DNA of 64,000 nt from Flavobacteriales bacterium. Its GTDB lineage: Bacteria > Bacteroidota > Bacteroidia > Flavobacteriales_F > PHOS-HE28. The translations under genes and the position numbers were made by a program. Each line of letters starts with the position of its first letter. Within the stretch, counting starts at the first letter, position 1. This document shows, piece by piece, positions 29,768-39,605 of this stretch. A model generated the notes under the pieces. The model was given only the letters and a program-made list of their open reading frames with translations. It was not told the origin of the DNA and did no database searches. Location: the NCBI GenBank assembly GCA_020852835.1, contig JADZAC010000053.1:39905-103904 (forward strand). Direction: 5' to 3'.

Positions 29768-32700
29768 TTAGCGGCGGAGGTCCACATAGTTCTGCATGGA
29801 GCGTTCTGTCCCCAGTTGCAGCACCACGAAGTAGGTGCCGTTGGGAAGGTCTTGTCCTTGCTGGTTTTCACCGCGCCAATCGTTGGCGTAGTTCAGGCGG
29901 TCGTAAACCGCGTTGCCCCAGCGGTTGAACACGGTGATCCGGTTGTTGGGGAAGCTTTCGATGCCGTGCACCACAAAGGCGTCGTTCTGGCCGTCGCCGT
30001 TGGGCGTGAAGCCCGTGGGCATGGCCAGGTCATCCGGCTGCGTAAGGGTGATGGACAGCTCCAGCGTGCACCCGTTGGCATCGGTAACGATCACCGGATA
30101 GGTCCCTGCCGGAAGGCCGGTGCGCGGGTCGGTGGTGGCGCCATCGCCCCAGAGGTAGCTGTAGGGTGCTGTGCCGCCCAGGACCTGCAGGGCGATGGAA
30201 CCATCGTTTCCTCCCCAGGTGCTCACATTGTAGCCGTTGGCGAAGTAGGAGAGCAGCGTTTCCGCGGCCAGGCTGTCCGGAGCGGCCACCACGATGGTCT
30301 GCTCCCAGGTGCAGCCATTGGCATCGGTGATGGTGACGGCATAGCCGCCCGCGCCGATGCCTTCCAGCAACGCATTCGTGGAACCATCGGCCCACAGGTA
30401 GCTGAAGGGTGCTTCGCCCCCGGTGGCCGTGAGCACCACCGAACCGTCCGTGGAGGAGTGGCACAACGGTGCGGTCACAGTGGCATGGGCTTCCACCGCC
30501 GGGCTGCCTTCAACCACGGCCGTGGCGGAAGCCGAGCAGCCGTTGGCATCGGCGACCAGCAGCACATAGCTGCCTGCCGCCACGCCCGCGAGGTCCTCGG
30601 ATTGGGCACCGTTGCTCCAATCAAAGCTGTACGGGCCGCTTCCTCCGGCAACGGTGGCATTTACCGTGCCCGTCTCCTGGCCGCAGGCGGCTTCAGTTCC
30701 GGTGGCGGTGGCGCTGAGCGCCGCAGGCTCGGCCAAGGTGATGCACTGCTGGGCACTGCACGCGTTGGTGTCGGATACCGTGAGGCAATAGGTGCCGGGG
30801 ATGAGGGAGTCGATTTCAGCTTCTGCGGAAGTGAACCCTCCAGGGCCGCTCCAAAGCAGGGTGAATGGCGCCACACCGCCGGTGATCACGGCGTTGATCG
30901 AGCCGTCGTTGGCGCCATGGCAGCTGATGTTGCTGCCCGAAGGGAAGGTTGCCGCAAGCAGTTCGGCGGCGAGCGGTGCAGGAGCATTGAGCACCAGGTT
31001 TGTGGTATAGGTGCAGCCCATGGCATCGGTAACAGCGAGCACATAGGTGCCGGCCACAAGGCCACTGATGCTGTCCTGGTCGGATGTGAAGCCATTGGGG
31101 CCGCTCCAACTGTACAGGTAGCCTGCAGTGCCGCCGTTCGCGGCCAATAAGATCGAGCCGTCCGCAGCATCGGCGCAGCTGGTTTGGAAGCCTTGGTGGT
31201 CGCTCAGTGCATAGGCTACCGCCAAGGCGCTGTCCGGTTGGTGAATGGTGGTGTGCAGGGTGTCCACGCATTGGTTGGCATCGGTCACCACCAGTTCATA
31301 CACGCCGGCCACCAGTGCAGTAATGTCTGCCGTGCTGAAGGAAGCGCTGTCGGGTCCGCGCCAATCGAAGAGGTAAGGGCCGTCACCGCCGGTAACCGTG
31401 GTGGAGATGCTGCCGGTGGCCCCGCCGTGGCAGGCCACGTCCACCGTGCCGATCTCTGCGAGCAAGGGGCTGCCCGGTTCCACCAGCGTGACGGAGGTGT
31501 CGCGCATGCAGCCGTGGTCATCGACAACGGTGGCCGTGTACAGGCCGGCAGGCAGACCGGAAAGGTTGAAGGTGGTTGCCGTAAAGCCATCAGGTCCGTT
31601 CCATGCGATGCTCAACGGTTGGAACCCGCCGGCTACGGCTAGTTCGATCACGCCGGTGCTATCGCCGTGGCAGGGAATGTTCACCTGGCCGTAGGTGGAG
31701 ACGTAGAGGTCCAACGACATGGGCGCCGCCGCGATCACCTCGGCTTGTGCGGTGGTGGTGCAGCCCATGGCGCTGGTCACTTCCACGCTGTAGGTGCCAA
31801 TGGCCAGGCCGGAAAGGTCTTCGTCCGAGGAACTGAACCCGTTGGGCCCGCTCCAAGCCACGGTGTAAGGCTCCGTGCCCCCGGCTACGGTGAGGTTGAT
31901 GGCCCCGTTGCTGGTGGCATCGCACTCATTGCTGGTCACCACCAGGTTGGCGGTGAGCGCTGCGGGTGCTTGCAGCACAAAGGCACGGCTGGCAGTGCAG
32001 TTGTTGGCATCGGAGATCAGGACCGAATAATTGCCTGCCGCGAGCCCGCTGAGGTCTTCGTCCAGTGCCGCAAAGCCGTTCGGCCCGGACCAGGAGAACT
32101 GGTAGGGGGGCAAACCTCCGGATACGTTGAGGTCGATGGCGCCATCGTTGCCGCCGCATCCCACTTCAAACCCGCTGTGATCGCTCAGGAGTGCATCCAC
32201 GGTGATGGGCGCTGGTGCGACCAGGTCAACAGAGGTGGCCGTAGCGCAGCCTGCGTTGTCGGTAACGGTGGCCGTGTAGGTGCCCGGTGCCAGGCCTGTG
32301 ATCGCATTGTCGGTGGAGAAGAATCCACCGGGCCCGCTCCAACTGGTGGTGTAGCCGGGGCTGCCGCCGCTGATGGCCAAGGTGATGGTGCCGTCCTGCG
32401 CGCCGGCGCAGGAAACGCCGTTGCCGTTGCTGTACGAAGAGGTAGCCACCTCCAGGGCCAACACAGGCGGAGCGGCAAGAGCCGCCTGGCTGAAGGTGGT
32501 GCAGCCGCTGGCATCGGTAATGGTGGCCGTATAAATGCCGGGCAGCAGCCCGCTGAGGTCTTCGGTGGTGGCTTGGTACCCGCCAGGGCCGTTCCAAGTA
32601 ACGAGGTAAGGTCCGGTGCCGCCGGAGATCACCAGGTCGATGCTGCCATCCGCTGTATTGGCGCAACTGTGGTTGGTGCCGTTGGGGTACACATGGGCCG

Positions 32701-35700
32701 TGGCGGTCGCATTAATGCCACCGGGCTCGGCCAGGTTGATGCTGGCCGTGGCGGTGCATCCCAAGGCATCGGTTACCTGTACCTGGTAGATGCCGGCGCC
32801 GATGCTGCTGAGGTCCGAGCCTAGGCCCAAGGGGCCGTCAGGTCCGGTCCAAGAGGCCGTATAGGGCGCCGTGCCACCGCTGATGGAGGCATGGATGCTG
32901 CCGTCATTGCCACCATTGCATGCGGGTTGTGCCGTGGCCGTGAGGCCGATCTGGATGGCGGCCGGTGCAACCAGGCTGAAACTGGCCTGGGCGTTGCAGC
33001 CGTTGGCATCGTGCACGGTAAGGTGGTATTCACCCGCAGCCAGTCCTGTGAGATCAAGGTTGATCGAGGTAAAGCCATCGGGCCCGTTCCAGAAATAGGT
33101 GTAGGGGCCGGTTCCTCCTCCCACCGCGGCGTCGATGGAGCCGTCGGTGGCCGTGGCGCAGCTCACGTTGTATCCGCCGGCAACACTGCTCAGTTGGGCC
33201 GTGAGCTGGAATTGGCCCGGTTCGCCCACGTTGTAGTACGCGGTGGCCGTGCATCCGGCATCATCCGTGATGTTCACGGTGTACACCCCGGCGAGCAGCG
33301 CGGAGATGTCTTCGGTGATGGCTGAGAAGGCGGGGAAGCCGCTCCATTGGAAGGTATAGCTTCCGGTGCCGCCTGCCGGGCTCAGGTCGATCGATCCGGT
33401 GTTGGCGCCTTGGCACTGGGCGGTGGTGATGATCGCCGTGGAGGTGAGGGGGAGCGGTTGCACCAGCGTGATGCTGGTGGTGGCCTGGCATCCGTTGGCA
33501 TCGGCCACCACCACAGTGTAGGTACCGGCGGGTACGCCGCTGAGGTCTTCGCTGGCCGCTGCAAATGCACCCGGCCCGCTCCATGTGTGGATGTAGCTTC
33601 CACTGCCCCCCGATACGCCGAGATCAATAGTGCCGTTGCTGCCGCCATGGCAGGTAATGTCGGAGCCGGTGATGCTGAGGGCGATCGGGTCCGGAGCGCT
33701 GATGGCCGTGGCAGCTGTGGCGGTGCAGCCATTGGCATCGGTCACGGTGGCCGTGTACGTGCCTGCAGCCAAGCCGGTGATCTGCCAGGCACTCGCGGTA
33801 AATCCGCCGGGGCCGTTCCATGCCACGGTGTAGGCCGGTGTGCCGCCCGCCGGGGTAAGGATGATCGAACCGTCCTCCGCACCTTGGCAACTGGTGCCTG
33901 ATCCACCGGCATAGCTGTTGGCCACGGCCGTGGCGGCAAGTGCGGGCGGTGCCACCAGCACCGTGGTCACGGCAACGCTGCAGCCGTTGGCGTCGGTTAT
34001 GGTCAGGGTGTAAGTGCCGGCCGCCAATCCGCTGATGTCGGGGGTGCTGGCGGTGAATCCGCCGGGACCGGTCCACGCAAAGCTGTACGGCGGCGTGCCG
34101 CCGTAGTATACAGTGGTGAGCACCCCGTCGCTGGCGCCGGCACAGGTGATGTCGTAGCCGCCATGGTTCTTGCTTGAAATGGTATAGGCATGAAGCGGGG
34201 AAGGGGCTTGCAGGGTGGTGCTGAAGAGTGCGCTGCAGCCGTTGTCATCCGTCAAGGTGAGGTGGTAGCTGCCGGCTGCAAGATCTTGGATGTTGGCGGT
34301 GTTGGCGGTGTAGCCCGTGGGTCCGGTCCAAGCATACTGGTATGGAGCGGTGCCTCCCGCTGCGGTGAGCTGTATGGCCCCGTCGTTGGAGCTGGCGCAG
34401 CTGACCTGTTCCACGGTGGCATCAAAGGTGAACATGCCGGGCTCGGATACATCGAAGGGCTGTTGCAACACGCAGCCGTTGATGTCCGTGATGGTGGCAT
34501 GGTACACGCCTGCATACAGGCCGCCCAGGTCTTGCGTGCCTGCGGTGAACCCGTTTGGACCGGTCCATTGGTAGCTGTATGGCGCAGCTCCTCCGGCCGG
34601 GGTCAGGTCGATGGTGCCGCTGTTTGCGCCATGGCAAGTTGCCGATTGGATGGTGGCAGTGGCCGAGAGCCCGGCGGGTGCGTTCAAGATGATGGTGGAG
34701 TCGAGCAGGCAGCCATGCCCGTCGGCGATGTGGAGCTGGTATTCACCTGCCGGAATGTTCGTGAGGTCTTCCGTGGAGGAAATATTGCCCAAACCGTCCT
34801 GCCAGTGGAATTGGTAGTCGGGAGTGCCTCCGGTAACGCTCAGGTTGATGTTGCCGTCGCTTGTGCCCGGGCAGCTCACATGGGCTCCGCCGGGGTAGGT
34901 CTGGGCGGTCCAGGTGATGGCCAAGGGCTCCACGGGGCCGCCTACGTACACGGGGAGTTCCAGCGTTTGGGCACAGCCGTTCGCATCGGCAATGGTGGCC
35001 GTGTACATGCCGGGGGCCAGGCCCGTGGCGGTACTGCCGGTTTGCGTCGGCAGGGTGTTCCAAGTGATGCTGTAGTCGCCGCTGCCGCCTGTGGCGATGA
35101 TGGAAGCGGATCCATCGTTGTCGCCGAAGCACGAAACGTTATGCTGATCCTCCCACGTGGCGTTGAGGGGAAGTGCAGGCTGATCGATCACCACTTGGCT
35201 GGTCGCGGTGCACCCGGCGGCATCGGTCGCGGTAACCGTCCAGGTACCTGCGTTGAGCCCGCTGACCGTGGCGCTATTGGTGGTCGGTATGGTGTTCCAG
35301 GCATAGGCATAGGGCGGGGTTCCGCCAACGGCAGCGGCCGTGGCCGATCCATCATTCCCCCCATGGCAGAGCACGTTGGAGACCAGCTGCACTTCTGCCA
35401 CCAAGGCTTGTGCCGGGCCGCCCACGGCAATGACGCTTGAGGATGTGCACCCGTTGGCATCGGTGATGCTTACGGTGTAGTTCCCGGCGGCAAGTCCGGT
35501 GGCCGTGGCCGCGTGCTGGGCCGGAAGCGTGTTCCAGGTGTAAATGTACGCGGGCACGCCGCCGGTGACTGCTGCGGTGGCCTGCCCGGTGTTGCTGCCG
35601 TAGCAGGTGGCCGGAGTGCTGCCACCGTTGCCGGCCACCAGCGCAGCGGGTTGCGTCAATTGGACGCTTTGCGTGGTGGTGCACCCGTTGGCATCCGTGA

Positions 35701-38700
35701 TGGTTGCCTGGTAGGCACCGGCTTGCAGCCCCGAGATGGCGGCATCAGCGGACGCAAATCCGTTGGGCCCGCTCCAGGCCGTGGTGTATGGCGCGTTGCC
35801 GCCGCTGACCTGTGCCGTAATGGTGCCGTTGCTTCCGCCATTGCACGAGAGGCCGTAGCCGCCGTAGTTGCTGGTGGGCAGGGTGGCGCTGATGGCCGCA
35901 GGGGCGTTCAACGTAACATCCAGGCTGGCGCTGCAGCCATTGTCATCGGTAATGGTCACCTGGTAGCCCCCGGCCGCCAGCCCGGAAGGGTCTTCCTGGT
36001 CGGAAGTGTAGCCGTTCGGGCCGCTCCAGGCATATTCATAAGGGGGCAAGGCGCCGGTTACATCCAGAGCGATGGAGCCGTCGTTGCTGCCAGGGCAGCT
36101 CACATGGGCATTGCCGATGAGCACGGGCGTGGCATTCACGTCGAACAAACCGGGCTGGTTCACATTGAAGCTGCGGTTGATCGTGCAGCCATTGGCATCG
36201 GTGATGGCCACGTTGTAGCCACCGGCGGCGATACCACTGATGTTTTGGGTGGTTGCGGTGAAGCCGTTCGGCCCGGTCCAAGCCCAGGTATAGGGCTCAA
36301 CACCGCCGCTGATCTCCAGGTCCACCGCGCCATCGGCGTTTCCTTGGCACTGGGCCGGGCTTACCTGGCCCTCGGCCACCAAGGGGTCGGGTTCGCCGAT
36401 GGTGATCTGCGCCGTGGCGCTGCACGCGTTGGCATCTTCCACGGTCACTTGCCAAGTGCCGGCGGCCAAGCCGACGGCCGTAGCGGTCTGCTGGGCCGGC
36501 GTGGTGTTCCATTGGTAGGTATAACCACCGGCCCCGCCTGTGGCCACCACGGTGGCGCTGCCGGAGGCGCTGCCGGCGCAGAGCACGTTCAGGCTGGAGC
36601 TGATCTCCGCTTCAAGGCTTTCCGCCGGTGCGGTGATCTCCACGATCAACGAGGTGGTGCACCCGTTGGCATCAGTGATGATCACCGTGTGGTTGCCGGC
36701 CGGCAGCCCGGTTGCCGCAGCGCCGTATTGTGCCGGGGCGGTGTTCCACGCATAGCTGTACGGGCCGGTACCCCCGGAGGCAAGCACAGTGGCGCTGCCA
36801 GCGCCTTGGCCGGGGCAAGCGATGTTCTCCTGCGCGGTGATGGTGGCCGCCAACGGTTGTGACGGTTCGGTGATCGTTACCGTACGGGCGGTCTGGCATC
36901 CGTTCGCATCGGTGATCGTGGCCGTGTAGGTGCCGCCTCCCAGCCCGCTGGCGGTGGGGCCGGTTTGCACGGGCACGGTGTTCCAGGCGATGCTGTAGCC
37001 CGGGGTGCCTCCGGAAACGGAAAGGGTGGCGCTTCCATTGGCTGCGCCTTGGCACGTCACATCGGTCTTGCCACTGAGCTGCACCGCCAAGGGTTGTGCG
37101 GGGCCGGTGATGGTGACCGCAGCGGCGTTGGTGCAGCCGTATTGGTCCGTGGCGGTAACGGTGTAGGCGCCGGGGGCAAGGCCGCTGGCGGTGGCGGAGG
37201 TCTGTGCGGGCACGGTGTTCCACAGATAGCTGTATGCGGGCATGCCTCCGGTCACGATCACCGTGGCGGATCCGTTGTTGTTCCCGGCGCAGGCCACATG
37301 GGCGGTATCCGTGATCTCTGCCGCCAGGGGCGCACTGGCCAGCAAGGTGGCCTCGGCCATGGCCGTGCATCCGAACTGATCGGTTACCACCAAGGTGTAG
37401 GTGCCTTCACCCAGGTTGCCGATATCGGTGGAGCTGGAAGAAAAACCGCCGGGTCCGTTCCACAGGGCCGAATAGGGGGCAATACCGCCGGTTACCGTGG
37501 CATCAATGCTGCCGTCCTGGCCATTGTGGCAACTGATGTTTTGCCCGAATACCAGCAAGGAAGGCTGCAGCGATACGCCCAGCACGGGAGGTTGCCCTAC
37601 GATGAGGTTCACCGTTTTGCTGCAGGCTGCATCCGTGATGACCACGGTGTAGGCGCCGGCGGCAATGCCGCTGATGTCTTCGGTGGAAGCACTGTATCCG
37701 TCCGGTCCGGACCATTGGAAGCTGTATGGAGGAATTCCGCCGCTGACGCTCAGGTTGATGGCACCGTTGTCATCGCCATGGCACAAGGGCCGCACAATGA
37801 CCGTTGAGGTCTGCATGGCGCTCACCTTCACCTCAGCTTGCAGCTGGCTGCTACAGGCGCCGCTGGTCACGGCCACGCTGTAGGTAGTGGTGGTGGTCGG
37901 CTGGGCGATGGGGTCGGGGATGGAACTGGCGCTGAGCCCGGCAGCGGGCGTCCAGCTGTAGTTCTCCCCGCCTGATGCGGTGAGCTGGATTTGGCCACCG
38001 CTGCAGATCATGCTTGTTGCAGGCACAACCGCGGCCTGCAATGAGTCCATCAGGGGAACCGTGAGCGTGTCCGCATCCATGCCCGGGCAGTAAGGATTGC
38101 CCAAGATGAAGAGCAGGGATTCCGCGCCTTCGGGCACGCCGTCGGCGATCAGGCCGATGGGCTGCTCGGCAGATGCTTGGTTGGCCGGAATGGTGATGGT
38201 TTTAGGCACGCTGGGCAAGGGGTTGCCGATGGGAGCATAGTCGGTGCCGTTCACCGCCGTTCCTTGGAGATAGTACTCCAGGTCCAACGGTTGCGCGGTC
38301 ACCAGCTGGCGGGTGAAGCGCACCAAGCCCGGATTGCAGCCTTCAATGAGCGTGCCGCTGCCGTTGTCAGTGATCAGCGCCATGGTCACCGGATTGCTTT
38401 GCACTTTGGCAATGAACACGCCCGAATCATACACCCTGTCGGAGGCATCCGCCACGATCAGTTTCAGGTGGTAGCTCTGGCAGGGCTCCACGGGCGATAC
38501 AGCGCGGAGCCCTTGGGTGAACCCGTCGTATTGCACATACTGGCCGCCGGCATTGTTGAAGTAGTAGCCCGGATTGGAACCGCTGTTCACGTTGTTGATC
38601 GTTACCGCCTGGTTGGTGCCGGGGATCAATGCGATGTTCTTGTCGGCGCCGATGCCGGGGTCGCCGGTGATGCCTGGCCCGGAAATGAAAAAGCCGAACA

Positions 38701-39169
38701 CGTCATTGTATTGTGAGCCCACGTACTCGTTGTATTCCTCGGAGGCGAAGACGAAATCGAACTGCAGGCTGTCCCCGGCAGGGATCACGTCAAATTCGAA
38801 GGTGCAGGCATCGAAGGTGGGCCTTCCGGCCACGGTGGTCAGCAAGCTGCTGCCGGGGCCGTCCTGGTCCAAGGTCCGGTTTTCCGCATTGTTGGGCCCA
38901 ATGGCATTGTTGATGGAGCCGCTGGTGAGCAGGATGCCCTCATCGATGCCCAGCAAGGAACCGCTGTAGGAGAATTCGCCATAGCCTTCGGCATGGCAGT
39001 TGATCTGTGGATCGGAAATGACCACGCCCGGCCCGGTGATGGTGCTGGCCAATTGTTGCAGGTCCGTTTGCGGGCCTGTTGTGAGCTGGGCAAACGCGCC
39101 TAAAGCCGCGGCCCAGGAGCAAGCCATGGACAAGGAGCGGCGGGTGGTGCTGGTGCGGGCCGCGCTCAT
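29768..39169 (-). CDS. Giant SprB-repeat surface adhesin, type B T9SS substrate
   Basis: The 3133-residue protein starts with a signal peptide ending GAFAQ. Residues about 40-258 form a choice-of-anchor-L-type domain (FDFVFASEEYNEYVGSQYND). A Calx-beta-like region spans about 260-375 and an Ig-like stretch about 385-450. From residue 463 to about 3044 I count 32 tandem repeats of about 81 residues with the SprB pattern CxGxxDGxI, GGxxPYxxxW and TDANGC. The last 85 residues are a gliding-associated type B sorting domain (MPTGFTPNGDGQNDAFVV). SprB in Flavobacterium is a mobile adhesin that drives gliding. This is probably an adhesin, but motility in this organism is unproven. Its start overlaps the preceding gene by 4 bases. 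Confidence 0.93.
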   Translation of the reverse strand: MSAARTSTTRRSLSMACSWAAALGAFAQLTTGPQTDLQQLASTITGPGVVISDPQINCHAEGYGEFSYSGSLLGIDEGILLTSGSINNAIGPNNAENRTLDQDGPGSSLLTTVAGRPTFDACTFEFDVIPAGDSLQFDFVFASEEYNEYVGSQYNDVFGFFISGPGITGDPGIGADKNIALIPGTNQAVTINNVNSGSNPGYYFNNAGGQYVQYDGFTQGLRAVSPVEPCQSYHLKLIVADASDRVYDSGVFIAKVQSNPVTMALITDNGSGTLIEGCNPGLVRFTRQLVTAQPLDLEYYLQGTAVNGTDYAPIGNPLPSVPKTITIPANQASAEQPIGLIADGVPEGAESLLFILGNPYCPGMDADTLTVPLMDSLQAAVVPATSMICSGGQIQLTASGGENYSWTPAAGLSASSIPDPIAQPTTTTTYSVAVTSGACSSQLQAEVKVSAMQTSTVIVRPLCHGDDNGAINLSVSGGIPPYSFQWSGPDGYSASTEDISGIAAGAYTVVITDAACSKTVNLIVGQPPVLGVSLQPSLLVFGQNISCHNGQDGSIDATVTGGIAPYSALWNGPGGFSSSSTDIGNLGEGTYTLVVTDQFGCTAMAEATLLASAPLAAEITDTAHVACAGNNNGSATVIVTGGMPAYSYLWNTVPAQTSATASGLAPGAYTVTATDQYGCTNAAAVTITGPAQPLAVQLSGKTDVTCQGAANGSATLSVSGGTPGYSIAWNTVPVQTGPTASGLGGGTYTATITDANGCQTARTVTITEPSQPLAATITAQENIACPGQGAGSATVLASGGTGPYSYAWNTAPAQYGAAATGLPAGNHTVIITDANGCTTSLIVEITAPAESLEAEISSSLNVLCAGSASGSATVVATGGAGGYTYQWNTTPAQQTATAVGLAAGTWQVTVEDANACSATAQITIGEPDPLVAEGQVSPAQCQGNADGAVDLEISGGVEPYTWAWTGPNGFTATTQNISGIAAGGYNVAITDANGCTINRSFNVNQPGLFDVNATPVLIGNAHVSCPGSNDGSIALDVTGALPPYEYAWSGPNGYTSDQEDPSGLAAGGYQVTITDDNGCSASLDVTLNAPAAISATLPTSNYGGYGLSCNGGSNGTITAQVSGGNAPYTTAWSGPNGFASADAAISGLQAGAYQATITDANGCTTTQSVQLTQPAALVAGNGGSTPATCYGSNTGQATAAVTGGVPAYIYTWNTLPAQHAATATGLAAGNYTVSITDANGCTSSSVIAVGGPAQALVAEVQLVSNVLCHGGNDGSATAAAVGGTPPYAYAWNTIPTTNSATVSGLNAGTWTVTATDAAGCTATSQVVIDQPALPLNATWEDQHNVSCFGDNDGSASIIATGGSGDYSITWNTLPTQTGSTATGLAPGMYTATIADANGCAQTLELPVYVGGPVEPLAITWTAQTYPGGAHVSCPGTSDGNINLSVTGGTPDYQFHWQDGLGNISSTEDLTNIPAGEYQLHIADGHGCLLDSTIILNAPAGLSATATIQSATCHGANSGTIDLTPAGGAAPYSYQWTGPNGFTAGTQDLGGLYAGVYHATITDINGCVLQQPFDVSEPGMFTFDATVEQVSCASSNDGAIQLTAAGGTAPYQYAWTGPTGYTANTANIQDLAAGSYHLTLTDDNGCSALFSTTLQAPSPLHAYTISSKNHGGYDITCAGASDGVLTTVYYGGTPPYSFAWTGPGGFTASTPDISGLAAGTYTLTITDANGCSVAVTTVLVAPPALAATAVANSYAGGSGTSCQGAEDGSIILTPAGGTPAYTVAWNGPGGFTASAWQITGLAAGTYTATVTDANGCTATAATAISAPDPIALSITGSDITCHGGSNGTIDLGVSGGSGSYIHTWSGPGAFAAASEDLSGVPAGTYTVVVADANGCQATTSITLVQPLPLTSTAIITTAQCQGANTGSIDLSPAGGTGSYTFQWSGFPAFSAITEDISALLAGVYTVNITDDAGCTATAYYNVGEPGQFQLTAQLSSVAGGYNVSCATATDGSIDAAVGGGTGPYTYFWNGPDGFTSINLDLTGLAAGEYHLTVHDANGCNAQASFSLVAPAAIQIGLTATAQPACNGGNDGSIHASISGGTAPYTASWTGPDGPLGLGSDLSSIGAGIYQVQVTDALGCTATASINLAEPGGINATATAHVYPNGTNHSCANTADGSIDLVISGGTGPYLVTWNGPGGYQATTEDLSGLLPGIYTATITDASGCTTFSQAALAAPPVLALEVATSSYSNGNGVSCAGAQDGTITLAISGGSPGYTTSWSGPGGFFSTDNAITGLAPGTYTATVTDNAGCATATSVDLVAPAPITVDALLSDHSGFEVGCGGNDGAIDLNVSGGLPPYQFSWSGPNGFAALDEDLSGLAAGNYSVLISDANNCTASRAFVLQAPAALTANLVVTSNECDATSNGAINLTVAGGTEPYTVAWSGPNGFSSSDEDLSGLAIGTYSVEVTSAMGCTTTAQAEVIAAAPMSLDLYVSTYGQVNIPCHGDSTGVIELAVAGGFQPLSIAWNGPDGFTATTFNLSGLPAGLYTATVVDDHGCMRDTSVTLVEPGSPLLAEIGTVDVACHGGATGSISTTVTGGDGPYLFDWRGPDSASFSTADITALVAGVYELVVTDANQCVDTLHTTIHQPDSALAVAYALSDHQGFQTSCADAADGSILLAANGGTAGYLYSWSGPNGFTSDQDSISGLVAGTYVLAVTDAMGCTYTTNLVLNAPAPLAAELLAATFPSGSNISCHGANDGSINAVITGGVAPFTLLWSGPGGFTSAEAEIDSLIPGTYCLTVSDTNACSAQQCITLAEPAALSATATGTEAACGQETGTVNATVAGGSGPYSFDWSNGAQSEDLAGVAAGSYVLLVADANGCSASATAVVEGSPAVEAHATVTAPLCHSSTDGSVVLTATGGEAPFSYLWADGSTNALLEGIGAGGYAVTITDANGCTWEQTIVVAAPDSLAAETLLSYFANGYNVSTWGGNDGSIALQVLGGTAPYSYLWGDGATTDPRTGLPAGTYPVIVTDANGCTLELSITLTQPDDLAMPTGFTPNGDGQNDAFVVHGIESFPNNRITVFNRWGNAVYDRLNYANDWRGENQQGQDLPNGTYFVVLQLGTERSMQNYVDLRR
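30038..37783 (-). repeat. 32 tandem SprB-type coding repeats of about 242 bp
   Basis: This is the DNA encoding residues 463-3044 of the adhesin. Units average about 81 codons. A GTTGGCATCGGT-like string (antisense of codons for TDAN) recurs near the end of most units. Two classes are visible: one with a W.GP.GF core and one with a WNT.P.Q core. Such arrays are prone to recombination and assembly collapse, so the exact copy number deserves long-read confirmation. Confidence 0.88.
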
Positions 39170-39528
39170 TGTCCACGGGTGGTTTCACAGGCTGCCTCCG
39201 CAGCTTCCAATGTCAATTCCCGGGCCTCGATCCGCTGGGCGGGAACCGTGGGGGCCATGGCGGCGCGCACGTTGGCGCGCAATGCTTCGCGGCTCGAGGC
39301 GCGGCCTTGGTCGCTGAACACGATCACCCCTGCGGGAACACAGGCAAATACCACCTTCAATTCCCCGGAAGCATGGGCGGCGGCGACCAGGGCATCGCGC
39401 TCGGCACTGGTCAATGCGATAACGCGCAGGCCTATGGTGTTCTGGGCGGAAGCCTGTTGGCTGTACAGCAGGCCGAGCAGGATCAGGGTGAGGGAAAGTA
39501 CCTTCAGGGTGCGGGCTCTTGGTTTCAT
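39166..39528 (-). CDS. Small secreted protein of unknown function, adhesin operon leader
   Basis: The 120-residue product begins with a clear signal peptide (MKPRARTLKVLSLTLILL, cleavage after QQASAQ). A mature domain of about 90 residues has two cysteines and a helical C-terminal half rich in Ala and Glu. I do not recognise the family. It ends in an ATGA overlap with the giant adhesin start, so it is made with it. An export, folding or assembly partner of the adhesin is a reasonable guess, but nothing in the sequence proves it. The ATG at 39528 was chosen for the signal peptide. Confidence 0.75.
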   Translation of the reverse strand: MKPRARTLKVLSLTLILLGLLYSQQASAQNTIGLRVIALTSAERDALVAAAHASGELKVVFACVPAGVIVFSDQGRASSREALRANVRAAMAPTVPAQRIEARELTLEAAEAACETTRGQ

Positions 39529-39575
39529 GGATCCCGGCTTATACCCGTTCAAGGCCCGAAAGGTTCCGATGAGCG

Positions 39576-39597
39576 GGCCGTGTGCCGGAGCACGGCC
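39576..39597 (-). terminator. Possible weak terminator after rlmB
   Basis: GGCCGTG and CACGGCC form a 7-bp stem with an 8-base loop, 9 bases beyond the rlmB stop and before the small secreted gene. No T-run follows, so it may instead be an attenuator or a chance palindrome. Confidence 0.3.
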
Positions 39598-39605
39598 TTG
39601 CACGC

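Noticed and set aside
30038..37783. The 242-bp periodic repeats considered as a CRISPR or satellite array
   Set aside because: The repeats are in frame, encode SprB units and are far too long and divergent for CRISPR.
29633..37807. Several 280-505-codon open frames on the + strand across the adhesin gene
   Set aside because: They are antisense to the SprB repeats and recur with the same period, as expected from repeat DNA rather than genes.
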